A DNA stretch of 64,000 bases from Anaerococcus prevotii DSM 20548 (GCF_000024105.1 NC_013164.1:51567-115566), one strand, 5' to 3'; positions 55,159 through 63,937 are shown, counted from the stretch's first letter. Made by a program: numbers and translations. The notes: generated from the letters alone by a model not told the origin.

Positions 55159-55203
55159 TTTGCAGTATTTACTCATGTAATTAAATTAAGAATGAAATAA
55201 AAT
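55159..55203 (+). promoter_or_regulatory. Regulated promoter of cluster B precursor
   Basis: TTTGCAGTATTTACTCATGTAA at 55159 is identical over 22 nt to 60724. It contains the dyad AGTA-TT-TACT. A -10 TAAAAT starts 39 nt after the block starts, as at the second copy; the -35 is poor, which fits an activator-dependent promoter. Confidence 0.75.
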
Positions 55204-55225
55204 ATGGTTGTAAGGAGGTGAGAAT

Positions 55226-55351
55226 ATGAAACCTGAAATCGTAGCAATGGGTAATGGTTGCAAACTATGTGCGGGATGTACAGGATGTATGTTCTGTGGT
55301 CCTAGTCCAGCAGCTGGTGTAGGTGTAGCTGGTTTTGTAGGATTCTTCTAA
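55226..55351 (+). CDS. Subtilosin A-like sactipeptide precursor with five cysteines
   Basis: 41 residues with TAAGGAGGTGAG upstream. After an 8-residue leader MKPEIVAM the core GNGCKLCAGCTGCMFCGPSP has Cys at mature positions 4, 7, 10, 13 and 16, then Gly17, Pro18 and Pro20, then a Gly/Ala/Val/Phe-rich end (AGFVGFF). Subtilosin A also has an 8-residue leader, Cys4, Cys7, Cys13, GPxP at 17-20 and a hydrophobic end. The two additional Cys and a shorter end make it distinct. A matching AlbA-like enzyme follows. Confidence 0.85.
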   Translation: MKPEIVAMGNGCKLCAGCTGCMFCGPSPAAGVGVAGFVGFF

Positions 55352-55390
55352 GAAGAAGGGGGAAATTCTTGGATAACAAGAATGAGAGTA

Positions 55391-55498
55391 AAAAGTTATG
55401 TTTACTAGTCTCATATATAAATATGACAAATAAAAAACCCTATAATTAATTTTTTATAGTTTTTTAGTCGATTTGTTTTGAGACTAGTAATAACTTTT
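55391..55498 (+). repeat. Long imperfect inverted repeat with inner terminator
   Basis: AAAAGTTATGTTTACTAGTCTCA and TGAGACTAGTAATAACTTTT form arms about 20 nt long. Within the loop AAAAAACCCTATAA/TTATAGTTTTTT (55432-55465) is a terminator-like hairpin. It follows the precursor gene and may give partial termination before the maturase gene. Confidence 0.65.
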
Positions 55499-55563
55499 GA
55501 TAAGTTTACAGCTAAAAAAGTTTTGTCTGTAGGCTGTAGTATTAAGTCGGGGGATATGAAAAG

Positions 55564-56925
55564 GTGTATTTAAAGGCTAAAAATATAAAAGCAATTGAAA
55601 AACAAAAAAATGCCAATATTTTGGTTGTTGAAAATAGATATGAGAAAATGGGTGAATCTCTTTATAGAATAAATAATGATGCAACAAACATAATACTTTG
55701 GTTAGATGGAAATCATACATTTGATGAAATTGCTAAAAAGATGTGTGATAATAATACGAGCTTAATTGAAGAAGCTAAAATTAATTTAAATGAATTTTTA
55801 AATTCTTTAATTCTCAATTATGGCATTGTTATTGATAGATTAGAAAATCCGAGATATGATGAAATAAGGGTTTTAGGAAATGGTAAAACACAGTACCCAT
55901 CAGCAATATCTATTGAAATAACACATACTTGTAATGTAAAGTGCTTACATTGTTATGGTGAATATTCATGCTATAATAAATTTAAAGACAATACTGAATC
56001 GATATTTAAAGTACTAGAAGATGCAAGAAGATCTGGTACTAGAGTAGTAGAATTTACGGGTGGAGAAGTTACCTGTCATCCAAGATTTCTTGATATTTTA
56101 GACAAGGCATATTCTTTAAATTATCATTTAGTAAGTATTTTATCAAATGGAACAAACTGGAATGAAGACTTGTTTAATGAAATATATAAAAATAGGGACA
56201 AGACGGTAGTACAAATAGATCTACATGGAGACAATGACGATTATATTAATTGGTTTATGGGTTCTAAGATAAAAAATATTTCGAATATCATAAAAAGTAA
56301 TATAGTTAGAATTCACAAAATGGGAATATATATGAGGATTGTAACTATGATAACGCCAAAGAATATAAATCAATTAGAAAATATTGCTGATTGGATTCAT
56401 GAAAATGGCATAGAGACTTATGGTTTATCTTCAATTATACCAATGGGAAGAGCTACTTTAGGAGATAATAATAATTTATTATTAAAAACTAAAGAAGATT
56501 CTGAAAAATTGAATGAAGTTATTTCAAAAATAAATAATAAGTATGGATATGGTTTTCTATATCAAGTAAAGGACGGAGATCCAAACGTTAAAAATTGTGG
56601 AGCATTTACAAGAAATCCATCTATTACTCCAGAGGGAGATATTAAATTTTGTGCTATGGATGATCAATCACTTATAAAAAGCTTTGGCAATGTATTTAAT
56701 ACTGATATCGGTAAGCTATATACAGAAAATTATAAAATATTAGATTTGATAAGAAATATAGAAGCACCTAGCTATGTAAATTCTGAGTGTGAAAATTGTG
56801 AGAAGAAATTTTTTTGTAGTGAATGCATTATAAGGGGACTCATTGGAGCAAAAGAAATAGGAGTAGAAAATTGTGCTTGGTTTAATAATAAGTTAAATGA
56901 TGAGTTTAGGAGGCTTTTAATATGA
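55564..56925 (+). CDS. AlbA-like radical-SAM sactipeptide maturase (cluster B)
   Basis: 453 residues (AlbA of Bacillus has 448) from GTG 55564 with GGGGGA upstream. The first 90 residues are a PqqD-like precursor-recognition domain (LYRINNDATNIILWLDGNHTFDEIAKKM). Radical-SAM CNVKCLHC at Cys123, 127 and 130. SPASM region CGAFTRNPSITPEGDIKFCAM...CENCEKKFFCSEC. It would form thioether bonds from Cys sulphur to alpha-carbons of the precursor encoded upstream. It overlaps the ABC gene by 4 nt. Confidence 0.87.
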   Translation: MYLKAKNIKAIEKQKNANILVVENRYEKMGESLYRINNDATNIILWLDGNHTFDEIAKKMCDNNTSLIEEAKINLNEFLNSLILNYGIVIDRLENPRYDEIRVLGNGKTQYPSAISIEITHTCNVKCLHCYGEYSCYNKFKDNTESIFKVLEDARRSGTRVVEFTGGEVTCHPRFLDILDKAYSLNYHLVSILSNGTNWNEDLFNEIYKNRDKTVVQIDLHGDNDDYINWFMGSKIKNISNIIKSNIVRIHKMGIYMRIVTMITPKNINQLENIADWIHENGIETYGLSSIIPMGRATLGDNNNLLLKTKEDSEKLNEVISKINNKYGYGFLYQVKDGDPNVKNCGAFTRNPSITPEGDIKFCAMDDQSLIKSFGNVFNTDIGKLYTENYKILDLIRNIEAPSYVNSECENCEKKFFCSECIIRGLIGAKEIGVENCAWFNNKLNDEFRRLLI

Positions 56926-57584
56926 ATGTAATCGAAGTAAAAAACATGAGTAAAAATTTTAAAAACAAGAAGCTTTTTAATAATTTTTCTCTAGAAATTG
57001 AAGCTAATACAGTCCATGCCCTTGTTGGTCCTAATGGATCTGGCAAGACTTCTCTGCTTAGGATACTTACTGGTCTCTATGAAGAAGATGGTGGCGAAGT
57101 TAAGATTAAGGGAAGTCATGCAATGTTACTTGAAAATGACTATTTGTATGAAGATAAGTCAGGACTTGAAAATATAAAATTATACGGTTTGTATTTTGGA
57201 TATGGTCTAGATAATTATCAAAAATATTCTGACTTGCTAGAAATTACAAATGATCTTGGTAGAAATGTTTCGACATATTCTAAGGGTATGAAGAGAAAAT
57301 TATCTTTATTAATTATTATAATGATGAATAGAGAGATAATATTTTTAGATGAGGTAACTAGTGGAGTAGACCCAATCTCAAGGGTCGAGATAAGAAAGCT
57401 TATTAAGCTTCTAAAAGATGAGGGTAAAACAATAGTAATTACCAGCCATGATCTTTCTGAAATTGAAAAGATTGCTGATAAGGTTTCTATGATAAAATCA
57501 GGAGAGTTACTTTTTACAAAGAATATTGGAGAAATTAAGGGAGAGAGCTTAGAAGATTTATTTATAGAGGAAGGTACAAAATGA
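56922..57584 (+). CDS. ABC transporter ATPase (cluster B)
   Basis: 220 residues. Walker A VGPNGSGKTS (about 36-45), variant signature YSKGMKRKLS, Walker B IIFLDEVTSGVDP. It corresponds in size and position to AlbC of the subtilosin operon. Together with the two small membrane proteins it would pump out the peptide and give immunity. Confidence 0.88.
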   Translation: MNVIEVKNMSKNFKNKKLFNNFSLEIEANTVHALVGPNGSGKTSLLRILTGLYEEDGGEVKIKGSHAMLLENDYLYEDKSGLENIKLYGLYFGYGLDNYQKYSDLLEITNDLGRNVSTYSKGMKRKLSLLIIIMMNREIIFLDEVTSGVDPISRVEIRKLIKLLKDEGKTIVITSHDLSEIEKIADKVSMIKSGELLFTKNIGEIKGESLEDLFIEEGTK

Positions 57585-58294
57585 AAAATAAGATGAATAT
57601 TAATAGAGCCTGTAGGTACTATTTAAGTAAAGACAAGGATTTTATTTTAAATTTATTATTATTTACTTTGATTTCTCTTGGCTTTATTTTTTTACTATAT
57701 AAAGGGATGTTTGATTCTAGAGGGAATGATTATATTATATTAATGCTATATGTACTAATGCTTGGAATTTCATTAATTATGTCTAATTCTATGGTTGTAA
57801 ATCTTACAGTCAAGGATAAACTAAATAAACGTATTGAATTTATTCTAGCATCAGGAATTAATATAAAAGATGTGATTAAAGCCTATGCAATAGAAATGTG
57901 GAGACTATCTTCTATAGTTCCATTTTTATTATTTTTCCTAACTTATGTCCTAGTAGACTTTAAAATCGAATTTAAGTGGATTGTAGGCATATTTGTTACA
58001 ATGATAGGAATGACATATTTTGAAATCCTATTTTTTAACCTTATAAGCTTATCCCAAAAAAACTTCAAGTTTTTTAAAAATATAGTTTTCTTTGGAACAA
58101 CAATTTTAATTTACATGATAGGCACTTTTTCAGAGAAGATTCTATCATTAATAGAAAGATATAATCTAAATCTTATTTATATCATATTAGGCATAAATAT
58201 TGGCTTAGGATTAATCTTTGCAGTTTTTTCTATGAAAGATTTGTCTAAGATAAACAATGAATCTATAATTAATAAAGAAGGGTCATGGTCATGA
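57581..58294 (+). CDS. Membrane protein of the cluster B transporter
   Basis: 237 residues with six hydrophobic helices (about 22-42, 50-72, 105-125, 135-158, 168-188, 200-222). GTACAAAATG overlap with the ATPase gene suggests coupling. ABC-2-like permease half. Confidence 0.77.
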   Translation: MKNKMNINRACRYYLSKDKDFILNLLLFTLISLGFIFLLYKGMFDSRGNDYIILMLYVLMLGISLIMSNSMVVNLTVKDKLNKRIEFILASGINIKDVIKAYAIEMWRLSSIVPFLLFFLTYVLVDFKIEFKWIVGIFVTMIGMTYFEILFFNLISLSQKNFKFFKNIVFFGTTILIYMIGTFSEKILSLIERYNLNLIYIILGINIGLGLIFAVFSMKDLSKINNESIINKEGSWS

Positions 58295-58929
58295 AGTTAG
58301 TCATTAACGATTTAAAAAAGCTTTTAGATAAAAATGCCTTATTAATGTCTCTTATGGCACTAATCTGCTCCTTTATGGCTCTATTTTTTGCTGATGGAGG
58401 AAGCCAAGAGATAAATAAGGTCATCGATACAATTAAAATTGATGGAATTTTAATACTTTTTGTAATGTTTGGAGTAGAACTCGCTAAAAATACCTTGGTA
58501 TTAGATAAGATTAGCAAAAAGCTTGAATTTTTACTTGCAAATGGACTTTCTATAAAAAAAATTCTAGCCAAATATTTGTTTAGTATTTATTTAGGGGCTT
58601 TGATAATAGTCCTTCCAAGCCTTGTATTAAACCTAGTTAAACTTGATCTAAGCTTAACCATTGGTATAAATTTAATTATATCAAGTTTTCTTTACACTCT
58701 AATAATAGTTTTTGTAATTCTTAATACTAGAAACATGAATAAAATAAATTCTCTCCAAATTCGGTTGATAGGACTATCTTTAGCTATTATGATAACATCT
58801 GCCATTGTATATAATTTTACAAACTCCTTTACATTTTATTTTCTTACTAAGTTTATTATCTTAGCTTCAATTATTATATTTTTGGGTATTAATATTAATA
58901 AAGAAAGGATTGTAATTAGTTACTATTAG
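58291..58929 (+). CDS. Second membrane protein of the cluster B transporter
   Basis: 212 residues from ATG 58291; GAAGGG is 7 nt upstream, whereas ATG 58285 lies almost on it. Six hydrophobic helices. Resembles the previous protein in plan, including an ELLAN/FLLANGLSIKKIL stretch like FILASGINIKDVI, so the two are probably paralogues forming one heterodimeric permease. Confidence 0.75.
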   Translation: MKLVINDLKKLLDKNALLMSLMALICSFMALFFADGGSQEINKVIDTIKIDGILILFVMFGVELAKNTLVLDKISKKLEFLLANGLSIKKILAKYLFSIYLGALIIVLPSLVLNLVKLDLSLTIGINLIISSFLYTLIIVFVILNTRNMNKINSLQIRLIGLSLAIMITSAIVYNFTNSFTFYFLTKFIILASIIIFLGININKERIVISYY

Positions 58930-58931
58930 AT

Positions 58932-60089
58932 ATGTATAAGAAATTAGAAAAAATTGTAATCAGCCATTTAATGATAATTTTATTTTGGGGTCTTCTTTTT
59001 AAAAACAATTTGTTAGTAAAAGAGGGCCCAATTTTAAATGCAGTTTCACTTATATTATTTTTCACCTTGTATGGACTTATATACACAGAAATTTCGAATA
59101 AAAAAATACCGGAATTTGTTTCCATTTTGGTAGTTTTTACATCATTATTACCATTAAGCCTAATTTTAGTAAATAATTTAAATTATAAGATCTCGCTTGT
59201 TGTTACAAGTTTTGCTTCCACAGCTCTATACATTAAGAAGTTTATAGTTTTAGAGTCTGTAAGATATATTAATATATTACCTATATCAAGAAGAACTACT
59301 CAAAGATTTACTCTTGGCTTTGTATTTTTTATTTTAGCAGTTATTTACTTATTTGATATAGGACAAGCAATGATAAATGTTTTTATACAGATAAGTTTTT
59401 TGATTATAGAATTTTTCTTTATCTTATTTTTAAAGGAAAAAGAACTAGCTTTTGAGAAAACCTTCAAACTTTATTACCTATCAGGCTATATGGCGAGCGA
59501 AAGAGATGAATTTGCAAGAATTATTCATGACGATATTTTGCAAGATATATATGCAAGTAAAAATTACTTATCTTCAAAAAATCCTGATATAGAATATTCT
59601 AAAAATATCCTAAGAGAACTTGAGGAAAAAGCACGAAATATAATGAAATTCTACCAATCTTCTTTATTTGAAAAAGCAAATTTGGAAACATCTCTATTAG
59701 CTATATTTGATAATGTTGCTTCACTATATCCAGATAAAAATATTGAAATGACTAAATATATCGATAGTGATATGACAGAGGATAAAAGATTAATTAGGTT
59801 GATTTCAATAATATCAAAAGAACTTATAAATAATGTATATAAGCATTCAGATGCGAAATATTTATATTATAAACTTTATAAAAAAGGAAATTTTGTATAT
59901 ATAGATATGGAAAGTGATGGTGCAAGATCAGATGATTTTAATAAAATTAAGGAATCTAAAAGAGGGGTCTTGTTGCTTAAACTTTTGATAGATTCAAATT
60001 CAGGAAATATTTCTTATGGATTAAACAATGGAATACTTACAACAAGAGTTAGCTTGGAGGTGGGAAAAGATGAAAATTATTTTGCTTGA
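58932..60089 (+). CDS. NarL-type membrane histidine kinase (cluster B)
   Basis: 385 residues. Five to six membrane helices in the first 170, then a HisKA_3 domain with ARIIHDDILQDIYASKNYL (phospho-His about 197) and a HATPase with ELINNVYKHSDA. It starts 2 nt after the permease gene and overlaps the regulator by 20 nt. Likely senses the peptide or its membrane stress. Confidence 0.85.
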   Translation: MYKKLEKIVISHLMIILFWGLLFKNNLLVKEGPILNAVSLILFFTLYGLIYTEISNKKIPEFVSILVVFTSLLPLSLILVNNLNYKISLVVTSFASTALYIKKFIVLESVRYINILPISRRTTQRFTLGFVFFILAVIYLFDIGQAMINVFIQISFLIIEFFFILFLKEKELAFEKTFKLYYLSGYMASERDEFARIIHDDILQDIYASKNYLSSKNPDIEYSKNILRELEEKARNIMKFYQSSLFEKANLETSLLAIFDNVASLYPDKNIEMTKYIDSDMTEDKRLIRLISIISKELINNVYKHSDAKYLYYKLYKKGNFVYIDMESDGARSDDFNKIKESKRGVLLLKLLIDSNSGNISYGLNNGILTTRVSLEVGKDENYFA

Positions 60090-60663
60090 TGACCATAAAT
60101 TATTTGGGGAATCTCTTAAGATGCTTTTAGAAGAGCAAGAAGAAATTTCATGTGCCTATGTATCAAAAGCCCAAGAGTTTTTAAAAATGATAGAAGAAGA
60201 AAACTATGATATTTTTTTAATCGACATAAATTTAAAAGATGATAAGACTGGTCTTGATTTAATTAAAGATTTGGTGGATTATAACCCAAAACAAAAGATA
60301 ATAGTCTTAACCTCCTATGATTTAGATAATTATAAGGATATGGCTTTTAAGTTAGGAGTAAAGGATTTTATAAATAAGTCTGTTGAAATTGAAGAACTTT
60401 TAGAAAAAATAATAAATGTATATAAAGGAAAATTCAAGAAAATAGACAAGCACATCGCAGATCCCTTAACTAAAAGGGAGATAGAAGTATTAAAAGAGCT
60501 AATAAAGGGTGAGAGTAAAAAGAATATTGCGGGTAGACTTTATATTAGCGAGAGAACCCTTTATAATCATATAGCAAATATATACGATAAATTACAATCT
60601 AAAAATATTGTTGAAGCTTACAATAAAGCTATGGAGCTTGGCTATATCGATCCAGTCATGTAA
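60070..60663 (+). CDS. LuxR/NarL-family response regulator (cluster B)
   Basis: 197 residues from ATG 60070, with GGAGGTGGG upstream; the longer frame to 60028 has none. Receiver phospho-Asp in FLIDINLKDD (about 52); C-terminal LuxR helix-turn-helix LTKREIEVLKELIKGESKKNIAGRLYISERTLYNHIANIYDKL. The best candidate for binding the AGTATTTACT dyads at 55166 and 60731. Confidence 0.88.
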   Translation: MKIILLDDHKLFGESLKMLLEEQEEISCAYVSKAQEFLKMIEEENYDIFLIDINLKDDKTGLDLIKDLVDYNPKQKIIVLTSYDLDNYKDMAFKLGVKDFINKSVEIEELLEKIINVYKGKFKKIDKHIADPLTKREIEVLKELIKGESKKNIAGRLYISERTLYNHIANIYDKLQSKNIVEAYNKAMELGYIDPVM

Positions 60664-60683
60664 AATTTATTGATTAAAAATAT

Positions 60684-60717
60684 TTGGAGATTAGGATATT
60701 CTATCTCCAATTTTTTT
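60684..60717 (+). terminator. Terminator of cluster B
   Basis: TTGGAGAT/ATCTCCAA stem with an 11-nt loop, followed by TTTTTTT. The second regulated promoter block begins right after. Confidence 0.82.
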
Positions 60718-60723
60718 GTAAAT

Positions 60724-60768
60724 TTTGCAGTATTTACTCATGTAAAATAAAAATCAAGAGTATAGAAT
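60724..60768 (+). promoter_or_regulatory. Second copy of the regulated promoter block
   Basis: Same 22-nt block TTTGCAGTATTTACTCATGTAA as at 55159, with TAGAAT at the same 39-nt offset from its start. It would transcribe the 13-codon ORF and the downstream pseudogene. Confidence 0.75.
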
Positions 60769-60793
60769 AAAAATATAAAGGAGGTTATATTTT

Positions 60794-60835
60794 ATGCTTT
60801 ATGAAAACCCTCATAGATATAAAAACGGAGATTAA
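60794..60835 (+). CDS. 13-residue ORF under the cluster B promoter
   Basis: MLYENPHRYKNGD, ATG 60794 preceded by AAAGGAGG with normal spacing. No cysteines. It could be a signalling or leader peptide, or the start of a decayed precursor. The strong ribosome-binding site and conserved promoter are the evidence for translation. Confidence 0.45.
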   Translation: MLYENPHRYKNGD

Positions 60836-60889
60836 ACATCTTGCCAACTTATTATAATCGTAGAAATAAAAAGAAAGTGAGGGATGTTT

Positions 60890-61393
60890 ATGTTGAAAAA
60901 ATTATTAGCTACTTTTTGATCTTGCGCGTTAATATTGACTATGTTTCCTATAAATTCTTTTGCTATGGTAAATCAGTGTGAATCAAATCCAGTGAAAAAA
61001 TATTAGAATTTGGGAGTTATTGAATCTGAAGAATTAAAGAGTGAAGCAACAGAAAAATTTGAAGAATTATTTAGTAAAGAGAATATTGATTATCCTAAAG
61101 AAGATTTTAATTTTAAAAATTTAAAAATTGCTGAAATGAATGGAGAGTTTTTTGCAACAGTTTCAAAAAAAGACAGTATCTTAAGTACTGTCACAATGTC
61201 ATTAGACCAAAATAAGAAAATGTATGTAGAAAACTATTTATATTAGAAGAATGGAAATTTCTGGATAAAAACAAAATATAATGGAGAGAACTTAGGTGAT
61301 GAAGATTCGGAAATCAAGTATATAAGCAATAAAGAACTAGTTAAAGGAATAGAAGAAATTAGAGAAAACAATAGAAAATGTATCGAATTATGA
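60890..61393 (+). pseudogene. Secreted protein gene with three in-frame stop codons
   Basis: 168 codons in one frame from ATG 60890: a signal-peptide-like start (LKKLLATF-stop-SCALILTMFPINSFAM), then the charged domain SEELKSEATEKFEELFSKEN and a C-terminal segment. TGA 60917, TAG 61004 and TAG 61244 interrupt it, but no frameshift is seen. The piece from 61010 to 61246 is open. No homologue recognised. It is probably a recently lost immunity or accessory protein of cluster B. Confidence 0.6.
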
Positions 61394-61773
61394 AATATAA
61401 AAAGGAATCCATATTAGATAAATTAATAGTTTAAAGAATACAGGTAAGAAAAAATAACAGAATATTAAAAATTGTAGGAAAGACAAATATTGGCGATTTT
61501 AAGATTATCTTTGTATTTTGTTGTATTTAAGAACATTATATAATGACGGTTGGTCTTGATACACAAAAGTTAGCTGCAATTGAATTAAAACAGGATTATA
61601 ATAGCATCTATAAAGTATCTTTTATATATTACGAAGACTTACAAAGATGGTAAGAGTATATTTTTGCAAGAAATTTGTATATAATAATATTGATATACAT
61701 AATTAAATGAACTTATTTATTATAAGCATTTAATTATCATTGTTTCGGTTTATTAATTGATAAAGGGAGGAAT
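61394..61773 (+). other. Intergenic region before the third two-component system
   Basis: No supported gene. A 36-codon ORF at 61543-61653 (MTVGLDTQKLAAIELKQDYN) lacks a ribosome-binding site. ACACAAAAGTTAGCTG at about 61560 recurs near the window end (about 63941), possibly a repeat. GGGAGG lies before the next ATG. Confidence 0.4.
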
Positions 61774-63321
61774 ATGAAAAAGTTAGATTTAAATTTGATT
61801 ACACATTTAATATTACAAGTCATTTTATTTATACCGATAATTCCTTTTTTTAAGTATCATCAACAAATAGATATCGGAATTTTTATAATTATTTTACTAG
61901 GTATTGTAAACTTTATATCTTATATTATAACAGTGCTAAACTATAAAAATAGTTTTATTTTAAAACATAGCATTTTAATTATTGCATTTATTATTTTTAT
62001 ATGTATGGAAGATTCAATATTAATTAAGTTGCAAATAGGCAAACATATAGAATTATTAATTTACAGTTTGCTGTTACTTGAAAACTTAGACTTAATATTT
62101 TCGATAAAAAAAATTACTTATATAAGAATTTTAACAATAATTACTACTGTTATATCAGCGTTAACAGTAAATTATAATTATTATTTTTCTAATTTATTAT
62201 ATAATTATATAGTAATCATGTTATTTATGAGTCCTTGCATAACGTGTTTATTAGATAAAAATATACAAAAATATCATATTAATGAGATCATTTTTTTACA
62301 AGTTTGCTTCGTTTCTTCTTTTTTAATTTTTATAAAGTTTAATAGTATAGAAGGTGTATCAGTTAGCGAATATTTGCTTTTGTCATTAATATCAATGGAA
62401 TTGGTATTGCTATATCGAATTATTAGCACAGATATTAAAAAAAGAATATTGTTATTTAGTAATGCAATGAAAAAAATGTTTTTTAGCTATTTTTTATTAT
62501 TTGTTATGTTACTTTTAATTGGAATACCTATAGAGTTAGCAATTTTATTATATTTGTATTATTTTATATTCATATCAGAATTACTATGTTATAGAAAATA
62601 TAAAAAATATCAGCGAATTACTTTCGATGAAATAATAGATAAATATTATTATGATGAAAATAGGAATATGGAGCTTGAGAGACTTAATATTTTAAGAATT
62701 CAAACTTTTCTACATGATGACATACTTCAAATCATAATTGCTATTCGTAGGTGGATTGAAGATAATTTGTCAGGTTCGGGTAAAAAATATATAATACAAA
62801 ATCTTGACAAATTAAATGATCTAATTCGTCATGAAATTGATTCATTTAATCCAAAACTAAAAGATTATAAATCATTATATGATGCGTATAACAGGCTTAT
62901 CAAAGATTTAGAGGACATGTATTTGAGTAGCGAAATTTTCATCGAATTTGAATGTGATAAAAGTATTGAATTACCAGCTCCTTATGATGAATTAATATAT
63001 AAATGTATGAATGAATTACTAATAAATGCATTTAAGCATTCTAAGGGATACAACACGAATATCGTTTTAAAAGTTGAAAAGAGCATAGCTTATTTAACTA
63101 TAACTAATGTTGGTGACTATATTGACGATGAAGATAAAATAAAAGATGGGAATATTGGATTGAATATATTACGATTTAACTTGAAAGATTATAATGGGAA
63201 TTTTGAATATAACATATTCAAGAATAATGAAGAATTTGAGGAATCATATGTACAATTTAAAATAAATATTCCTTTAGACAGGAGTGTAATAAATGAGAAT
63301 TTTGTTAATAGAAGATCATAA
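61774..63321 (+). CDS. Membrane histidine kinase of the third two-component system
   Basis: 515 residues. Around eight membrane helices fill the first 280 residues, with almost no extracytoplasmic loops. HisKA_3-type H-box RIQTFLHDDILQIIIAIRRW (phospho-His about 313) and HATPase ELLINAFKHSKG with a GNIGLNILRF G-box. The many helices suit sensing of a lipid-associated or membrane-active peptide. It overlaps the regulator by 29 nt. Confidence 0.85.
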   Translation: MKKLDLNLITHLILQVILFIPIIPFFKYHQQIDIGIFIIILLGIVNFISYIITVLNYKNSFILKHSILIIAFIIFICMEDSILIKLQIGKHIELLIYSLLLLENLDLIFSIKKITYIRILTIITTVISALTVNYNYYFSNLLYNYIVIMLFMSPCITCLLDKNIQKYHINEIIFLQVCFVSSFLIFIKFNSIEGVSVSEYLLLSLISMELVLLYRIISTDIKKRILLFSNAMKKMFFSYFLLFVMLLLIGIPIELAILLYLYYFIFISELLCYRKYKKYQRITFDEIIDKYYYDENRNMELERLNILRIQTFLHDDILQIIIAIRRWIEDNLSGSGKKYIIQNLDKLNDLIRHEIDSFNPKLKDYKSLYDAYNRLIKDLEDMYLSSEIFIEFECDKSIELPAPYDELIYKCMNELLINAFKHSKGYNTNIVLKVEKSIAYLTITNVGDYIDDEDKIKDGNIGLNILRFNLKDYNGNFEYNIFKNNEEFEESYVQFKINIPLDRSVINENFVNRRS

Positions 63322-63898
63322 AATGGTAGCTACTTCTCTAAAAATGAGCTTGGAAAAAGAAAATTCGATTACTGTGGATATAATAAATAATGTTAGTGAA
63401 CTTGATATAGATAGTATAATTTCAAGTTATGAATTATTACTTATAGATATTAATTTAACAGGTATTGAAGGAACAGTAAATGGTTTGGACTTAGCTGAAA
63501 AATTAATAGAAAAATATAGAGATATTAAAATTGTTATTTTAACAGCATATAAATTAGATTTTTATATAAAAAGGGCAAAGAAAATAGGGTGTAGAGGTTT
63601 TATTTCCAAAGAAGAAGAAACAAATAAACTAATCCAGAATATAAAAAATATTGTAGAAAAGGATAAGATAATATTTCCAGAAGAAAACCGTATGTTAGAG
63701 CCGTTGACAAAATGTGAATTAAAAATAGTGAGATTATATTCGGAAGGTATGTCTAGGAAAGAGTTAGCTAAAGAACTAAATACAAATGTAAGAAGTTTAG
63801 CAGTATCTTTATCAAGAATATATCAAAAGTTAGGTGTTAGAAATTACCAAGAAATGATAGATAAAGTGCGTGAATTAGGATATGTTGATTCATTTTAG
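63293..63898 (+). CDS. LuxR/NarL-family response regulator of the third two-component system
   Basis: 201 residues, AGGAGTG upstream. Receiver with phospho-Asp in LLLIDINLTGIEG (about 53), and LuxR helix-turn-helix LTKCELKIVRLYSEGMSRKELAKELNTNVRSLAVSLSRIYQKL. Related in plan to the regulator at 60070. Its target is not shown by the sequence; it may cross-talk with the cluster B promoter. Confidence 0.87.
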   Translation: MRILLIEDHKMVATSLKMSLEKENSITVDIINNVSELDIDSIISSYELLLIDINLTGIEGTVNGLDLAEKLIEKYRDIKIVILTAYKLDFYIKRAKKIGCRGFISKEEETNKLIQNIKNIVEKDKIIFPEENRMLEPLTKCELKIVRLYSEGMSRKELAKELNTNVRSLAVSLSRIYQKLGVRNYQEMIDKVRELGYVDSF

Positions 63899-63903
63899 AG
63901 ACA

Positions 63904-63937
63904 AGCATTAGAATTTTGTAATTCTAGTGCTTTTTTT
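63904..63937 (+). terminator. Terminator of the third two-component operon
   Basis: AGCATTAGAATT/AATTCTAGTGCT stem with one G-T pair followed by TTTTTTT. Confidence 0.88.

Noticed and set aside
61543..61653. 36-codon ORF MTVGLDTQKLAA before the third two-component system
   Set aside because: No ribosome-binding site and no similarity recognised; left as intergenic.
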